NCBI GenBank assembly: GCA_900319955.1
Contig: ONQM01000001.1
Span: 1 to 47,615, forward strand
DNA: 47,615 bases
Source: an uncultured Eubacteriales bacterium
Lineage (GTDB): Bacteria > Bacillota_I > Bacilli_A > RF39 > UBA660
Direction: 5' to 3'
This document shows positions 46,278-47,615 of the stretch, piece by piece; positions within the stretch are counted from its first letter, which is position 1; each line of letters opens with the position of its first letter. The notes beneath the pieces were generated by a model. It saw only the letters and a program-made list of their open reading frames with translations, was not told the DNA's origin and searched no databases. The translations under genes and the position numbers were made by a program.

Positions 46278-47147
46278 CTATAGTTTAATTTTTTCAATTT
46301 CACTTGTCTTAAGACCAGTTATTTCAGAAATATCTTTAATACTAAACTTTTTCTTAAGCATATTCCTAGCTGTTTCTAGTTTAGATTTCATAATACCACT
46401 TTTTTCGCCTTCTTTGATGCCTTCATTTTTACTTTCTTCTACACGTTTATCCATAATAGTATTTTGCATCATTTCTTTATCTTCTGCTTCACTCATAAAA
46501 TCTTGGAAATCTGGATCCTCATTTAATGATTCAACTTCATCTTTAAATTTAGACATAATCTTATCTCCCTTCGAATACTTATCTAGTTCTTCTAAACTAT
46601 AGTCTAGCATTAATAAGTATTTATATTTTTTTCTTTCTTCTTCATTGTAGCACGATTCCTTTAGTTTTTCCATATTAATGCTAAGTATCTCTAGATCTTC
46701 AATCCATTTTTTATTATTATCTGTTTGAAAAAAATAAGTTTCAAATAATTTATCACTACTTTTTCTATATGATAAATTAATTTGGAGTGTTAATACATCA
46801 CTTTTATAGCTTTTGCTTCTTTTTGTTTCATTGTTATAAAGTGTAAATAAGAAGCATGCATTTCTTTTCTTAACATCATTTTCATTTTCTGTATTTAATT
46901 CTACTTGATAAATCTTTTTTTCTCCTCTAAATACAGCATCAACAAACTTTCTTTTTACATGAACATTAGAACTTAATAGTTCACCATTTCTAGTTTTATC
47001 TGGATTAATTTTAACTTTCTCTCCAAATATTTCACTAAGTATTGCTTCTAATATATCATTATTTTCTTTTTTAAAGAATAAGCATTTAAAAGTATAGTCA
47101 TACTTAGCACTCCAAAACTTATAACCATTTTCTTTATTCTCTTGCAT
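46278..47147 (-). CDS. Rpn-type PD-(D/E)XK nuclease/transposase-like protein
   Basis: A 289-residue member of the PD-(D/E)XK 'transposase' family (PF12784-like). The N-terminus SAKYDYTFKCLFFKKENNDI and ILSEIFGEKVKINPDKTRN are typical; the nuclease strand pair is KRKFVDAVFRGEKKIYQVEL with Asp and Glu as metal ligands, although the usual E-x-Q is E-x-N here. The C-terminus GIKEGEKSGIMKSKLETARN plus FSIKDISEITGLKTSEIEKI is the coiled helix and helix-turn-helix tail of the family. Rpn proteins stimulate RecA-independent recombination and belong to toxin-like defence-associated nucleases. An inverted repeat lies upstream. Confidence 0.82.
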   Translation of the reverse strand: MQENKENGYKFWSAKYDYTFKCLFFKKENNDILEAILSEIFGEKVKINPDKTRNGELLSSNVHVKRKFVDAVFRGEKKIYQVELNTENENDVKKRNACFLFTLYNNETKRSKSYKSDVLTLQINLSYRKSSDKLFETYFFQTDNNKKWIEDLEILSINMEKLKESCYNEEERKKYKYLLMLDYSLEELDKYSKGDKIMSKFKDEVESLNEDPDFQDFMSEAEDKEMMQNTIMDKRVEESKNEGIKEGEKSGIMKSKLETARNMLKKKFSIKDISEITGLKTSEIEKIKL

Positions 47148-47223
47148 ATTGTATCACCTCCCATCTGTAGATTTTTTCTGCTTGAGTGATACTTTATCAC
47201 ATAGATATTTCAAGTTCAAACGA

Positions 47224-47271
47224 CCAATTTTGCAAATCTGAGTGTTTTTCCTTACAGATTTGCAAATTTGG
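47224..47271. repeat. 17-bp inverted repeat upstream of the Rpn gene
   Basis: CCAATTTTGCAAATCTG at 47224-47240 and CAGATTTGCAAATTTGG at 47255-47271 are inverted copies with one mismatch, separated by 14 nt. Neither strand carries a T run right after it, so it is not an obvious terminator. It lies about 80 nt before the Rpn start codon and could be an operator, a terminal repeat or a folded RNA element. Confidence 0.7.
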
Positions 47272-47290
47272 GGTATTTTAAAAAAAATTT

Positions 47291-47615
47291 TTACCTCAAT
47301 AGAGAGTCTAAAAAATCATTAATAACATTATAATTATCTTTATTATCTTCTAATAGTAAATTAATCTTACTAATTAATACATCACATAATTTAATATCAT
47401 TATACTTATTTTTAGATATTCTTAAATAAGTATTATAAAGATTATTGTCAGTTAGATATTCATCTAATTATTAGATGAACTATCATAGACTATACAACTT
47501 AAATTCTTATCTTTATGTTTACTTAAAACTTTACTATATGAATTACTTCCAAATCCTAATTCATTATCATCTTTAATTTTATAATCAAATAAATTCCAAA
47601 GAATTATAGCATCAT
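47291..47615 (-). pseudogene. Frameshifted gene fragment at the right edge
   Basis: The minus strand enters from outside the window reading LWNLFDYKIKDDNELGFGSN and SYSKVLSKHKDKNLSCIVYD up to a TAG near 47465; a shifted frame then gives LDEYLTDNNLYNTYLRISKN, KLCDVLISKINLLLEDN and VINDFLDSLLR to a stop at 47291. Composition is continuous across the shift. Family not recognised; the 5' part is not visible. Confidence 0.45.

Overview
The window reads as chromosomal core DNA of a very AT-rich, low-GC Gram-positive bacterium of the Bacilli, probably one of the reduced-genome gut lineages near Erysipelotrichia/Mollicutes (inference; no rRNA or ribosomal-protein marker is present). Support: AddAB, ScpAB, PcrA next to LigA, CotE, SpoVS, RicA, ComN-like and TmcAL homologues, T-box leaders and strong AGGAGG-type ribosome binding sites. 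TGA is used as a stop (for example gmk and tmcAL), so the code is standard, not the Mycoplasma one. Nearly all genes lie on the minus strand; plus-strand exceptions are a small XRE regulator, spoVS, gmk plus a secreted thioredoxin-fold gene, and tmcAL.

Layout. 1-4.9 kb: 5' end of a surface protein, XRE regulator, then miaB-ricA-cotE in the order known from Bacillus, two small unknown/lipoprotein genes and a membrane-anchored surface protein. 4.9-10.3 kb: shortened addBA. 10.4-12.5 kb: decayed ORF, serS with a DUF1653 gene under a serine T-box, then spoVS divergently. 12.8-24.4 kb: a membrane protein with a long low-complexity tail, trmL, thioredoxin-like protein, U32/RlhA-type protein, fucO, polytopic membrane protein, DUF4186, OB-fold membrane protein, ligA, Bax-inhibitor-1 protein. 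24.5-29.2 kb: frameshifted gene, pcrA, HD hydrolase, DUF362. 29.2-35.6 kb: gmk, secreted redox protein, trxB-trxA, a decayed DUF3592-like gene, scpAB, glyS with an unusually compact T-box. 35.6-37.6 kb: three unknown genes in visible decay. 37.6-41.2 kb: HD-domain gene and valS under a valine T-box. 41.2-47.6 kb: tmcAL, a composite transmembrane surface protein, an unknown-xerD-comN operon, an Rpn-type PD-(D/E)XK protein, a 17-bp inverted repeat and a partial decayed gene.

The genes are mostly independent housekeeping modules: recombinational repair (AddAB, PcrA, LigA, XerD), chromosome condensation (ScpAB), thiol redox (TrxA/TrxB and extracytoplasmic thioredoxin folds), tRNA charging and modification (SerS, GlyS, ValS, MiaB, TrmL, TmcAL), sporulation-linked genes (CotE, SpoVS) and surface proteins. 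The points that most deserve a second look are the glyS T-box with almost no Stem I, the wHTH-TM-surface composite protein, and at least six small accessory reading frames carrying frameshifts or nonsense codons between intact core genes.
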